64,000 nucleotides of DNA from GCA-003244245 sp963823755 (GTDB lineage Bacteria > Actinomycetota > Actinomycetes > Mycobacteriales > Pseudonocardiaceae), in contig CAWGMP010000006.1 of the NCBI GenBank assembly GCA_963823755.1, positions 1-64,000 on the forward strand. Reading direction: 5' to 3'. Both the position numbers and the translations under genes were made by a program. Shown in pieces: positions 45,190 through 54,039 of this stretch; position 1 is the stretch's first letter; each line of letters starts with the position of its first letter. Below the pieces are notes generated by a model. The model was not told the origin of the DNA and searched no databases. It was given only the letters and a program-made list of their open reading frames with translations.

Positions 45190-45480
45190 AAGGATGCATG
45201 GTGGCTGGTATTGCCTTCTCAGATTGTCGAGTGGGTGGTGTCCGGCGGACACCGGCGATGCGCAGGAGGCGTTTGACGCTGCTGAGGCTGAGATCGTGGG
45301 CAAGGCGAGGTGGCGGGCGGTGGCTCCGGCGCGGTAGGAGCAGGCTATGGCTCGGATCATGTCGTCGGAGAGCCGTTCGCGAAGGCTCCACAGTGTCGTG
45401 GTGGAGTCGATTCGGCCCGCGGCCGCCGGTTCCGTGTAGCCGCGAGAACGCAAACTGGCAGGTCAACGGCTTGCGCCGAG
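45190..45480 (-). pseudogene. C-terminal remnant of a serine recombinase/resolvase
   Basis: In minus-strand frames: SLRERLSDDMIRAIACSYRA then GATARHLA, a frameshift, and LSLSSVKRLLRIAGVRRTPP. This is the HTH_7-like DNA-binding tail of large serine recombinases. The catalytic N-terminal domain is missing. Confidence 0.6.
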
Positions 45481-45952
45481 TGCGAGTAAGAGGTAAGTAC
45501 CTTCACCACAGTATTTGACCTGCGGTTTTGTTGTGGCGGTGTGTCATTGCGCGAGCCATAGACGGCACCGAGCGCGACGATCAGCGATGAGTGCCCCGTT
45601 CAGGCGAGCTTGGGCCGGGTCATCGGCTGGTTCGGTGCGCGACCGCCAGTCGAGCCACAGCGCGTGATTCCACTATCTGGCGGGTGTCTTGGCTACCGTT
45701 AGGTGGTGTCTATGTCTTGATCGGTCAGAGGAATGGTCGATCGCGCGCACTGTGTAGGGACCCTGATGCGGGTGTGCTATCCACGCGGACCTGCCTAACT
45801 TCGTGCTGACGGACGGGCCGGTCCTGGTCTGGGGTACGGCGACACCCGACTCATCCGACACCGCGTTCGCGGTGCCCAACGCATCGAACAGCGATGATCA
45901 CACCGGTAAGGAGAACGGCCACGGCTTGACCCGGCTTGACCAGTACGCTCTG
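45481..45952. other. Intergenic, nothing recognised
   Basis: No frame on either strand shows family similarity or a credible start with a ribosome-binding site. Confidence 0.4.
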
Positions 45953-46163
45953 CCCGGTCGCGCCGCATCGTCATCGACTTCGACGGCGTGTACTGGCTGA
46001 TCGAGGGTAAGTCCGATCACGACGTGTCCCGTGGGGAGATGGAGGCCAAGCGCGCGGCGGCCGAGGAGTGAGCCGCGTTTGTCAACGACAACGGGCGGTT
46101 CGGAACCTGGCGTTGCCTGTTCTGCTCCGAAATCGCAATCAAGAAGGCGCACGGTGGCTGAGA
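45953..46163 (+). pseudogene. C-terminal remnant of a type III-like restriction endonuclease (BPTD_3080-like)
   Basis: Reads RIVIDFDGVYWLIEGKSDHD, EMEAKRAAAEE, then TGA where Trp is expected, AAFVNDNGRFGTW, a shift and IKKAHGG before TGA. In such enzymes this is the end of the nuclease-associated domain after the helicase. The rest of the gene is gone. Confidence 0.55.
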
Positions 46164-46328
46164 CGGGTTGCTTGTGGCGGCACGCGCACACATAGCCGTC
46201 GAGCCAACCCGTGGTACCCGCAGGTCTCGGTCAGCGCGGCGTCGACTCGGCGACGACCGCATCGTCGGCGCACCACTTCAGCGCACCTTCGCGCAGGTCC
46301 GTCCCCTGGCTCGACGTGAAACGCCGGT

Positions 46329-47765
46329 TTATGAGGCGTTGGTGTACAGCTTCGTTATCTCGTAGAGGAAGTCACGCGCTTCGTAGAGCGAACGGACCGG
46401 GATGCGTTCATTGAGACCGTGGTTATGGTTGTCGCCGGGGCGGAAGAATCTGCCACTCAAGCCGTAGGTGGGAATACCCCCCTGGTTGAGATATCTACCA
46501 TCGGTAGCTCCCACCGACATGGTCGGTAGCAGCGGGACGTGCGGCCACATCTTCGACGACACTTCCCGGACGGGCCCGAGGATTTCCTCCGACAAGGGAG
46601 GTACCGGTGCGGCCGAGGTGTACGGTTTAACCGGTTCGACCGTGATCTTAGGATCGTTCACGACGTTGAGCAGGGTCTGGCGCACCTCGGCGCCCGGCGT
46701 GCCGGGAAAGATTCGGCAGTTCACATTTGCTTGGGCTTGCTGCGGCAAAGCATTCGCGGCGTGTCCGCCCTGAATCGTGGTGACCACGCAGGTGGTGCGC
46801 ATCGTCGCGTTGGAGAGTGGTGTCGTCGCTAGGGTCGCTGCCGCCGCGGTGTCGTTCGGGTTGTTGGCTAGCGCCTTCATGGCTTGACCGGTGGCGCCGC
46901 CGGTCAGCTCGCTCTGCCGATCGAAGTAAGCTCGGGTTACTTCATTGAACTGCACCGGAAAGGCGAACGCATTGAGCCGGGCCAGCGCGGCACCCAGAGT
47001 TTGGATAGCGTTGACCGGCCCAGGCTGTGAGCTGTGCCCACCGGGATCCGTAGTGTGCAGCGTAAAATCCTGATAAACTTTTTCGCCAGCCTGGATTTCC
47101 AAGGATACCCGGTTGTTCTGATCATCCAACGTGCCGTCAGCCCCTTCGTTGAGGGCAAAAGCGGCGTCGATCCAATCGCGGTGGTTCTGCATCAGCCACT
47201 CGGCGCCATTAACTTGCGCGGCACCTTCCTCGCCACACGTCAGCGCAACCTTGATATCGCGTTTGGGTTTAAATCCCTCCGTGCGGTAGCGAACCAGGCT
47301 GTCGACCCAGATCGCGGCCATGGCTTTGTCATCATTGGCGCCGCGAGCGGTGAAGTATTCGTTGTCCTCGACCAGCTTGAACGGATCGCGGCCCCAGTCC
47401 TCCGCCTTGGCCTCGACTACATCGATATGAGCCAGCAACAGGATCGCTTTGCTCGCCGGGTCGGTTCCGTGCAGGGTAGCGATCAAGCCGCCGTCCTTCG
47501 GGTGGTCCGGCGGAACGAAGACGTTGAGGTCACTGCCCGGATAACCGGCCTTCTTCAGGCGGTCGGCCATTCTCTGCGCGGCCAGGGTGCAGTCGCCAGC
47601 CGAGGCGGTGGTATTGGTCTCCACCAATTCCTGATAAAGTTCGCGAAACGCTGCCCGGTCTGTCCGCGCCGCCGGTGGTGGTTCCGGTAGTGGTGGGGCA
47701 GCGGACACGCAACCTGCTAGGGCCAGCACACCGACGCAGGCCATCACCAAGGCTCTCAGCACCAT
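46329..47765 (-). CDS. M20-family metallopeptidase lipoprotein
   Basis: A 478-aa protein. ATG at 47765 begins a lipoprotein signal, VMACVGVLALAGCVSAA, with the lipobox LAGC, so it is probably anchored outside the membrane. Peptidase M20 marks: ILLLAHIDVVEAK (metal His and the following Asp), TARGANDDKAMAAIW (bridging Asp), ALTCGEEGAAQ (catalytic and metal Glu), a dimerisation-domain segment TDPGGHSSQP and NHNHGLNERI near the end (last metal His). It should cleave terminal amino acids or dipeptides with two zinc ions. No operon partner is visible. Confidence 0.93.
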   Translation of the reverse strand: MVLRALVMACVGVLALAGCVSAAPPLPEPPPAARTDRAAFRELYQELVETNTTASAGDCTLAAQRMADRLKKAGYPGSDLNVFVPPDHPKDGGLIATLHGTDPASKAILLLAHIDVVEAKAEDWGRDPFKLVEDNEYFTARGANDDKAMAAIWVDSLVRYRTEGFKPKRDIKVALTCGEEGAAQVNGAEWLMQNHRDWIDAAFALNEGADGTLDDQNNRVSLEIQAGEKVYQDFTLHTTDPGGHSSQPGPVNAIQTLGAALARLNAFAFPVQFNEVTRAYFDRQSELTGGATGQAMKALANNPNDTAAAATLATTPLSNATMRTTCVVTTIQGGHAANALPQQAQANVNCRIFPGTPGAEVRQTLLNVVNDPKITVEPVKPYTSAAPVPPLSEEILGPVREVSSKMWPHVPLLPTMSVGATDGRYLNQGGIPTYGLSGRFFRPGDNHNHGLNERIPVRSLYEARDFLYEITKLYTNAS

Positions 47766-47906
47766 CGGTTCATACCATGGTGAGAGCCGATGGTGTTATC
47801 TCGATCGCGGGCGGCGCGCACCTTGGTTGAGCCGAACGCCGCGCCCTATTTGCCCCGGCCACAGACCGGAACGATGATCAAGTCCAGATCGATGGTCAAC
47901 GGAGCC
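47766..47906. other. Intergenic, peptidase promoter region
   Basis: Short gap between the M20 gene start and repeat copy 3. No further feature recognised. Confidence 0.4.
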
Positions 47907-48360
47907 TGTAGGGTGCCAAAAGTCCGTCACATGTCCTGACCTGGACATTCACGTCAGATGTTGATCAACAATGAAGATCAAACGACACACTCAAGCCCGC
48001 CGTCAGCGACTTGACGGTGTTCAGCAAGAGAGTCGGAGGCCAGTGAGGGCGAGATTCCCGCTCGTGATCAACAGCGGCACCCCACATCCCCGCTAGCCGG
48101 AACCGAAAGCCCGGGTGAGGCTCACCCGCCGCCCTCCTGCCAGTAGACTGGGTTACCAGAGTTTGATCGCAGCGGCCCGGAGCAGGGACGGCGACCCCTT
48201 GACCTGACGGTATGTGGTCACTTCTCCCCCAGTGATGTCCGGTCCAGTGCGCTACCAGCGGAACAGAGAATCCCCAGCACACAACCGGTCCGTTGACTCC
48301 AGCTGACCGCGGTTCAGGTAATCACGGGGATATTCCCCCGCTCCTATTTCGCTCCTGCTC
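47907..48360 (+). repeat. Dispersed ~460-bp repeat, copy 3
   Basis: Begins TGTAGGGTGCCAAAAGTCCG, shares the internal landmarks of copies 1 and 2 and ends TTTCGCTCCTGCTC at 48360. It has several indels relative to copy 1 (for example, one A missing in GATCAAACGACACACTC). 48361-48603 after it shows no gene. Confidence 0.75.
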
Positions 48361-48603
48361 TACCGTGTCACAATGCTGCGCAGGCGCTGTCGCGCGAGCG
48401 GGGCGACGACACATCAGCTCAGCCTGCCCGAACCTGTCATCCGCGAACGCACCAGACCCCCTCGGCATACAACGGTGCAATCGCCTCGGCGGTACTCTCC
48501 ACGAGCAACGAGCATGTCTCCTGACCGCACGGACGAGGTTTTTGGCCAGCACACCGTCGTGTCACCCCCGCCGCTTCACTGCACGTGCGGCTATCGTGTC
48601 GGC

Positions 48604-48936
48604 ATGACCGTGGCAGCCACGACCAAGGTTCCGTTTGCTGGCGCCTCCCCGGCGCAGCTGCGGGAGGCGATCTTGCCGGAGGACGTGCCCGAGTTCGATC
48701 GGCACTACCAGCGGGCACTGGAGGTGGCCAGGACGACGCTGCGGCTTGATGAGTTGGAGAAGTTCCTGGAACTCTGGCGGCGGGTCGCTTGGTCTGCCAA
48801 CGCGAACGGTCACGATCGGTGGCGGGCAGTGCTGGCTGAGGCGCAGCGAAGGCTGGCCGGTGGGCCACCACCTCCCGGGATGGTGCTGATGGAGGAGATG
48901 GAAGCCCGCATCCAAGCCCGGTTGGCCGGCCAGTAG
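48604..48936 (+). CDS. DUF6247 family protein, probable antitoxin
   Basis: A 110-aa protein from ATG 48604 (MTVAATTKVPFAGASPAQLR). It is mostly helical: ILPEDVPEFDRHYQRALEVA, LRLDELEKFLELWRRVAW and a C-terminal MEEMEARIQARLAG. DUF6247 proteins are typically encoded directly before small RelE/ParE-like proteins, which is the case here with no gap at all, so an antitoxin role is likely. No DNA-binding motif is obvious. The first codons are preceded by GTGTCGGC, with a poor ribosome-binding site. Confidence 0.72.
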   Translation: MTVAATTKVPFAGASPAQLREAILPEDVPEFDRHYQRALEVARTTLRLDELEKFLELWRRVAWSANANGHDRWRAVLAEAQRRLAGGPPPPGMVLMEEMEARIQARLAGQ

Positions 48937-49191
48937 GTGTACCGGGTTGAGCCCGACGATGTGGCTATGGCGCAGATCGACGCGCTGCCCCACGCGGCGC
49001 TGCTCGGCTTCGCTGAGGCACTGGGCGTGATGAAGCTGGTGCCGTGGAACGGCAGGCCGTTAAACGACACCAACCCGGGTGGCGCGGTCCGGCAGTTGGT
49101 CTTCGGCCCCGAGGGCAAGGGTCTGGTGACCTATCTGGTGCTGGAGGATCAGCAGCGGGTGGACGTGCTCGAGGTGCAGTGGGCGGGATGA
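48937..49191 (+). CDS. RelE/ParE-like probable toxin
   Basis: An 84-aa protein. GTG at 48937 follows the TAG of the upstream gene without a gap. It begins YRVEPDDVAMAQIDALPHAA, has PWNGRPLNDTNPGG in the middle and ends LVTYLVLEDQQRVDVLEVQW, the fold outline of RelE-type mRNA interferases and ParE toxins. A catalytic mechanism cannot be read off directly. Immediate coupling to the DUF6247 gene supports a type II toxin-antitoxin module. Confidence 0.75.
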   Translation: MYRVEPDDVAMAQIDALPHAALLGFAEALGVMKLVPWNGRPLNDTNPGGAVRQLVFGPEGKGLVTYLVLEDQQRVDVLEVQWAG

Positions 49192-49219
49192 CCTGTGAGT
49201 GCCCGAAACTCGCCTGGTC

Positions 49220-49788
49220 TGTGGGTGCCGAACCTGGTCATCCAGGGCGGTGACCTTATGGGGATCGAATATATGATTTTGGGCTTAGCCTGCGGGTTCA
49301 TGGTCACTCGGCGATCACGCTGCGATTTGGTACTCGCTGGTGAGCCCTGTAGGTGCCGAATCGGTCATCCACGACGGTGACCTGCGTCATTGCTGGACGT
49401 GTGGGTGCCGAATAGGTGTACCGCTCCAGAACCGCTCGAGTGCCATTGACCTGCAGGTTAGAGAAAGCTGAGAATCAGGCAGGACCCTGTGGGGCTCGAA
49501 TATAGGATTCTGGGTTTGACCTGCGAGTTTATGGGCACCTGTGTTCGATCAAACGGCGTGTACCGTGCCAAAACTCGTCATACATGGGGTAACCTGGTGT
49601 TTCGTTGATGCTGCATGATCATGGCATGATCGCTAACTATGCTCCTCCGCCTGCTGTATCTGATCTCTGTCACGATGTCCGGCTGACTCAGTTTGCTCGC
49701 CCGCAGCGCCGTGACCAAGGACATCGAGATTCTGATCCTCCGCCACGAAGTCACAGTGCTGCGACGTCAAGTCAGCCGACCTCGACCC
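49220..49788 (+). mobile_element. Stack of truncated IS left ends
   Basis: IS-end sequences of the TGTRGG family begin at 49220, 49348, 49400, 49488 and 49559, all reading the same way, with the next at 49789. 49258-49345 matches 30285-30370 (TCGAATATATGATTTTGGG and ACTCGCTGGTGAGC). The last fragment (49559-49788) carries a transposase start MLLRLLYLISVTM, a TGA, and IEILILRHEVTVLRRQVSRP before it is cut. Confidence 0.72.
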
Positions 49789-50084
49789 TGTGGGTGCCGA
49801 AAACCCCGGTTCCGGGTTGTTGACATGCGGTGCTGGTGATGTCCACGCGGCCAGCGGGATCCGGCAGGATGCCCGTCGTGATCTTCTCGCTGGTGTATCT
49901 CCTGGCGCGACGGTTGTTCGAGCTACTGATACTGCATGCCCGCACGGACGCCAGTAAGGACGTCGAGATCCTGGTACTACGGCACGAGGTGAGCGTGCTA
50001 CGCCGCCAGGTCACGCGTCCGCAGCTGCGCTCGACCGACCGCGCCCTGCTGGCGGCGCTCTCTGCAGGGCTCCCCCGGATACGT

Positions 50085-51271
50085 GTGGGGTTCCAGAAGT
50101 CGGCCACCGACGCTGAGCAGCAGCTTCATGCCGCCCGTTCATACTCGTTGATCAGGCCACCCAGAACCGGTCGACGTGTGATCTGTTCATGGCTGAGGTC
50201 TGCCATGGGGTGGGTCGGGTGCGGTGGGCGAAGGTCGCGGGCACGATGCGGCCGTCGACCGTTGTAGTGTCGAATGTACTCCGCGAGTATCACACGCAGG
50301 TGCCGCTGACTGAAGATCAACATGCGGTCGGTGAGTTCGGCTCTGAGAGTGCGCACGAACCTTTCGGCAAAACAGTTCGCCCGCGGGCAACGAGGAGGAA
50401 TCCTGGCGACGCGGATGCCCACATCGGCCAGGACAGCGTCGAACGACGCGGTGAACTGACCAGCTCGGTCTCGAACGAGGAACCGGAACTCAGTGGCGCG
50501 ATCGCCAAGATCCATGACCAGGTTTCGGATCTGCTGTGTGGTCCACCTGCCATCGGGATTTGTGGTCGCGCCCAGCAGGTGCACGTACCGATTGCCAACT
50601 TCCAGCACGAAGAACACGTAGATCCGCTTGAGTGTCACCGCGCAGTCTACGTGGAAGAAGTCGCAGGCCAACATCGTGGATGCCTGTGCGCGCAGGAACT
50701 GCCGCCAGGTCGTGTCGGTGCACCTGACCGGCGCTGGAGGGATCCGCAACCGCTGGATAACGCGGCGGATCGTCGAGGATCCCACGCGGTGGCCGAGTTT
50801 GAGCAGCTCGCCCTGGATTCGCTGGTATCCCCAGCTCTGATTTTCCCTGGCTATGCGTTCGATCAACAAGGCCACAGTGTCCTCGATGGGTGGACGTCCG
50901 ACGCGGTGGGGATAGGTCCATTTCTTGGTGACCAGGCGACGATGCCAGCGCAGCACCGTGCCCGGAGTGACCACGCGATGCCCCCGCAGCATCCGCGGCA
51001 ACCTCCTGACCAGCGCGGCGAACACGGCGCGATCCGCCCAGTCCAGGCGAGGCCTCGGGTTGGCTCTGCGCAGCACGGCAACTTCGTGGCGCAGCACCAG
51101 GAGTTCAACGTCCTTGGATGCCGACGAGCGGCTGAGCAACAACAGCAGGCTCACAAGCTGGAGGAAGATCAGGTAGAGCAGACGCAACGACACGGCTCAC
51201 GATCATGCCCTGTCAGTCGAGCTCACTGACCATGCAGCTCAGAGGCGCAGGCCGACTTCTGGAACCCCACA
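50085..51271 (-). mobile_element. Intact rve-type IS with 22-bp perfect inverted repeats
   Basis: 50085-50106 (TGTGGGGTTCCAGAAGTCGG and two more bases) is the exact reverse complement of 51250-51271. Length is 1187 bp with one uninterrupted transposase gene on the minus strand. No target duplication is visible in the flanks. A truncated relative lies at 7452. Confidence 0.92.
50126..51193 (-). CDS. Intact rve-type (IS3/IS481-like) transposase
   Basis: A 355-aa protein, the only complete member of this window's main IS family. It begins MSLRLLYLIFLQLVSLLLLL, a hydrophobic N-terminus shared by all copies. Next come ASKDVELLVLRHEVAVLRR, the HTH-like ARENQSWGYQRIQGELLKLG and SSTIRRVIQRL. The catalytic core follows: MLACDFFHVDCAVTL (Asp), LVRDRAGQFTASFDAVLADV (Asp) and CPRANCFAERFVRTLRAEL (Glu). 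It ends GGLINEYERAA. It serves as the template against which the broken copies can be judged. Confidence 0.93.
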   Translation of the reverse strand: MSLRLLYLIFLQLVSLLLLLSRSSASKDVELLVLRHEVAVLRRANPRPRLDWADRAVFAALVRRLPRMLRGHRVVTPGTVLRWHRRLVTKKWTYPHRVGRPPIEDTVALLIERIARENQSWGYQRIQGELLKLGHRVGSSTIRRVIQRLRIPPAPVRCTDTTWRQFLRAQASTMLACDFFHVDCAVTLKRIYVFFVLEVGNRYVHLLGATTNPDGRWTTQQIRNLVMDLGDRATEFRFLVRDRAGQFTASFDAVLADVGIRVARIPPRCPRANCFAERFVRTLRAELTDRMLIFSQRHLRVILAEYIRHYNGRRPHRARDLRPPHPTHPMADLSHEQITRRPVLGGLINEYERAA

Positions 51272-51445
51272 CCGCGCACTACACACCGCAGCACCACTAC
51301 GCCCACCCCCGAACCAACCACCCAACCCACCACACTCACCCATCTCGACATCCGACCGAATGATCGACTAGCGGCATCCTTCACGAGTACCACCACACCT
51401 TTTGACCTGCACGGAGGGACGGAGTTTCGGCACCTACAAGGCGGT

Positions 51446-52234
51446 TTATTCCTGCCCCCGTGGGACTCCGGGCGCGGTATGGGTCACTGGTCGGGCGGTG
51501 GCGGCCGGTGCGCCGCGGAGGAGTTCGGTGGTGGTGGTGTCGTTGATGACGGTGGCGGCTAGCTCGGTGAGCCGCTTGTTGTGGTTGCGGGCGTAGGCGC
51601 GTAGCAGGGTGAAAGCCTGGCTAGGGTCGATGCCATGGCGTTCGGCGAGGACACCCTTGGCTTGCTCGACGAGGACGCGGCTGTCCAGCGCGGTGTGCAA
51701 CTGGTCGACCACGATGTCCTGCTGGTGCAGGGCCCGTTGCTGGATCAGGCCGATGGTGGCCACGTCGGCCATGGCTTGCCCGATCTGGGTGACCTCGGGT
51801 GCCAGGGCATTCGGATCGGTGTGGAACAGGTTCAGCGCCCCGATGACCTGCGAGCGCAACCGCATCGGCAGGGCGTGCACGGTCTGGAACCCGGACTCGG
51901 TGGCGGCGGGAGCAAACAGCGGCCACCGGTCGGCGGCGCCGGTCAGGTCGGGGTGGCTGACCGGCGCGCCGGTGTGGTAACAGTCCAGGCAAGGGCCCTC
52001 GTGGTTTTGTAGCTGGAACAGCTCCAGCAGGTGGATGTTCTCAGCGGAGGAGGCCATCACCCGCAGCCGGTCGCTAGAGTCGCCCAGCAGCAGTCCGGCC
52101 GCGGACACGTCGAGTAGCTCCACGCAGCGATCCACCAGCATGTGCAGGAACTCGACCACGTCGAAGTCATCGACCAGGGTGTCAGCGAGCTCGACGAAGG
52201 TTCGGGCCACTCGGTCATCGGCCATCGGTGTCAC
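51446..52234 (-). CDS. GAF-ANTAR domain regulator
   Basis: A 262-aa protein; ATG at 52234 or 52222 (MADDRVARTFVELADTL). Residues ~15-165 form a GAF domain (VDRCVELLDVSAAGLLL, GPCLDCYHTGAPVSHPDL, RLRSQVIGALNLFH). Residues ~175-240 form an ANTAR domain (LDSRVLVEQAKGVLAERHGI, AFTLLRAYARNHNKRLTELA). ANTAR domains bind paired hairpins in RNA and relieve transcription termination, while the GAF part senses a ligand or partner. The C-terminal tail is Thr/Ala/Pro-rich. It lies 36 bases after a second GAF-ANTAR gene on the same strand, probably in one operon. Confidence 0.93.
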   Translation of the reverse strand: MTPMADDRVARTFVELADTLVDDFDVVEFLHMLVDRCVELLDVSAAGLLLGDSSDRLRVMASSAENIHLLELFQLQNHEGPCLDCYHTGAPVSHPDLTGAADRWPLFAPAATESGFQTVHALPMRLRSQVIGALNLFHTDPNALAPEVTQIGQAMADVATIGLIQQRALHQQDIVVDQLHTALDSRVLVEQAKGVLAERHGIDPSQAFTLLRAYARNHNKRLTELAATVINDTTTTELLRGAPAATARPVTHTAPGVPRGQE

Positions 52235-52270
52235 CCCTGACGAACAGATCGTGGACCACGATACGCCTCC

Positions 52271-52996
52271 TCATGTGGTGTGATCGGGGTCGAAACGTCG
52301 TCGGCGGGCGACGACGTCGGCGGCCAGCTCAGACAGCGGGCACCCCTGGGCGAACGCCCGCGCGCGTAGCCTGCTCAACGCCTCGGCGATCCCGACACCG
52401 AGCTGTACTGAGATCATTCCGGTGGCCTGGTGGATTTCGGGGCGGCTGTCGGACAGCTCATCAACCACTGGGTAGCCGTCCTGGGAATCGATGCCGGCTT
52501 GCTCGTCGAGCACCAGCCGCAGCGCGAACTCGGCGAATACCCATGCCTCAGCCAGGTCCTCGACCGCCAGTCTCCCCGGCCGGTCCGACGCTAGCACGAA
52601 GGCTCCGACGCGGATGGCACCCAAACGCAACGGCAACGCGAACAGTGCCCTAGCCCCGGCCTCGACGGCCGCCGGGGCGAACAATGGCCAGCGAACCTGC
52701 GCCTGGGCGCAGTCCAGGTCATCCACCAGCACCGAAGGGCCACCCGTCAGCACCTGCACAGACGGACCCTCGCCCACTGTGAGCTGCAATTCCTCCAGCT
52801 CCCGGCTCAGCGGGCCGGTGGCACAGAGCACCTCGGAGACCACCCGGCCGCTGCGAACCGATACCGCTACTCCGCTGACCGGTAACCGGGCCGTGGCCGC
52901 CTGACACAGGCAGCGCAGGGACACTGGGACGCCGAGTGCCTCGGCGTGAGCGGTCACTACGCCCCACACCTGATCGGCCCGGGTGGCCTCTGTCAC
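52271..52996 (-). CDS. GAF-ANTAR domain regulator (second copy)
   Basis: A 241-aa protein from ATG 52996. GAF part: LCQAATARLPVSGVAVSVRS, ELQLTVGEGPSVQVL, VRWPLFAPAAVEAGARALFA. ANTAR part: RPEIHQATGMISVQLGVGIA, EALSRLRARAFAQGCPLSEL and AADVVARRRRF. The ANTAR helices are shorter and more diverged than in the neighbour, so the pair may respond to different signals. It is upstream of the other GAF-ANTAR gene. Confidence 0.92.
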   Translation of the reverse strand: MTEATRADQVWGVVTAHAEALGVPVSLRCLCQAATARLPVSGVAVSVRSGRVVSEVLCATGPLSRELEELQLTVGEGPSVQVLTGGPSVLVDDLDCAQAQVRWPLFAPAAVEAGARALFALPLRLGAIRVGAFVLASDRPGRLAVEDLAEAWVFAEFALRLVLDEQAGIDSQDGYPVVDELSDSRPEIHQATGMISVQLGVGIAEALSRLRARAFAQGCPLSELAADVVARRRRFDPDHTT

Positions 52997-53135
52997 CGAC
53001 TATTGCCCCTTGCCCGCTTCCAGGTCCGATGGCGCCCGGTGCGGGCCCGCGGCCGAGGAACATCGCATCGCGGCGCGCTGCGGTAACAGTGATCAAGCCG
53101 TGGACCAAGATACATCGGGGTCGACACCGAACGGT

Positions 53136-53393
53136 TCAGGCATCCAGCCGATCCTCCAAGTAATGCGCATAGTGCTCGACCCACGCACCACGTTCCCCAT
53201 CAGTGCGACACGCCAGCCAACCCTGATGCCAAATAGCGTCAGATGTCACGGCACACGCCTGGAACCGAGGGACGAAATCGTCGTCGACGTACTCCCGTAC
53301 CACCACACCAGCACCGGGAGAAGCACCGATACGCACGAGTGACACGCCGCTGGGGCCAGCCCCCCGCCGTGCGCGAGTATGACTAACCGTCAT
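53136..53393 (-). CDS. Small hypothetical protein
   Basis: About 85 aa from ATG 53393 (MTVSHTRARRGAG); a GTG at 53420 is also possible. The second half, YVDDDFVPRFQACAVTSDAI and WHQGWLACRTDGERGAWVEH, looks like a folded domain rich in Trp and charged residues. No family recognised. It lies on the same strand as the GAF-ANTAR genes, 139 bases upstream. Confidence 0.5.
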   Translation of the reverse strand: MTVSHTRARRGAGPSGVSLVRIGASPGAGVVVREYVDDDFVPRFQACAVTSDAIWHQGWLACRTDGERGAWVEHYAHYLEDRLDA

Positions 53394-53420
53394 TTGCTCT
53401 CCCCGGGCCGACACCGACAC

Positions 53421-53940
53421 TTGTCAACCACCGGGTCCGGGGCGGCCCGCGCCCGACCCGAACTCCCGCGAACGACACGGGCAACGGCGGGTGAGCGCGA
53501 GTACTAAGCTTACCAGGAGCGCCGACCTGCAGATATGCCCAACCACACGCGGCGCTGACCCCCAACACGCGCCATCATCGAGGGCGTCAAGCACGGACAA
53601 CCAGCCGATCGCGGCCAACGACGGCCACCAGCCCGCGTCTCCGTTCATATCATCGTCAGCAAGGCCCCTTAAGAGATCGTGACCTTCGGCCGCGCCGTCG
53701 ATACCTTCTTGAATCGTGTGGCTCGGGACACTGCTCGGGATACGATCGCCACTCGTTGAGCTTGGATGAGTTCGACCAGGCACGCTTGGCCCCTGCCTTG
53801 GCCCGGCTTGTCTCGTCAACGCCGTCAGACGATCGCTGGGTAAGGATCAAGGGGTACTGTCGGAGTGGATCGGCGGGTCGCACGCACGTCCTCTCGCTCA
53901 GTGGCTGAGAGCCGGTGGTGCCGACGGGTACCCTCAGGTC
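53421..53940. other. Intergenic, nothing recognised
   Basis: Frames on the plus strand near 53770-53900 (SSTPSDDRWVRIKGYCRSG) look faintly coding but match no family and have no start. Confidence 0.35.
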
Positions 53941-54018
53941 AGCATCAGTGCTGGTCAGTCCCTTGATCGCTGCCGGTCTTCCACGCTGGCCATGCGGGTT
54001 CGAATCCCCTCGTCCGCT
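53941..54018 (+). tRNA. Degenerate tRNA-Gly(TCC)-like sequence, 3' half best preserved
   Basis: 53975-53991 folds as an anticodon arm CCGGT-CTTCCAC-GCTGG with anticodon TCC. Next come CCATGCGGGTTCGAATCCCC with the T-loop TTCGAAT, and an acceptor-like CGTCCGCT. The 3' half resembles actinobacterial tRNA-Gly. The T-stem has a mismatch, the 5' half lacks a good D arm and the acceptor stem does not pair, so it is probably a pseudo-tRNA or the remnant of an integration site rather than a working tRNA. Confidence 0.45.
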
Positions 54019-54039
54019 AGTCCTCGGGTGACCTCCCTT

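Larger units (their letters stand above)
49789..51438 (+). mobile_element. Older rve-type IS, interrupted by a younger one
   Basis: Left end TGTGGGTGCCGAAAACC at 49789; right end at 51438 reads inward TGTAGGTGCCGAAACTCC. The left part codes MPVVIFSLVYLLARR to TDRALLAALSAGLPRIR (about 80 codons). The right part (51272-51438) codes RALHTAAPLRPPPN and then decays. About 200 codons between them, including the DDE core, are absent, so the insertion of the younger element came with, or was followed by, a deletion. Confidence 0.7.

Noticed and set aside
53941..54018. Functional tRNA-Gly gene
   Set aside because: Only the anticodon arm and T-loop region are convincing; the acceptor stem does not pair and the D arm is missing, so I list it as degenerate with low confidence.
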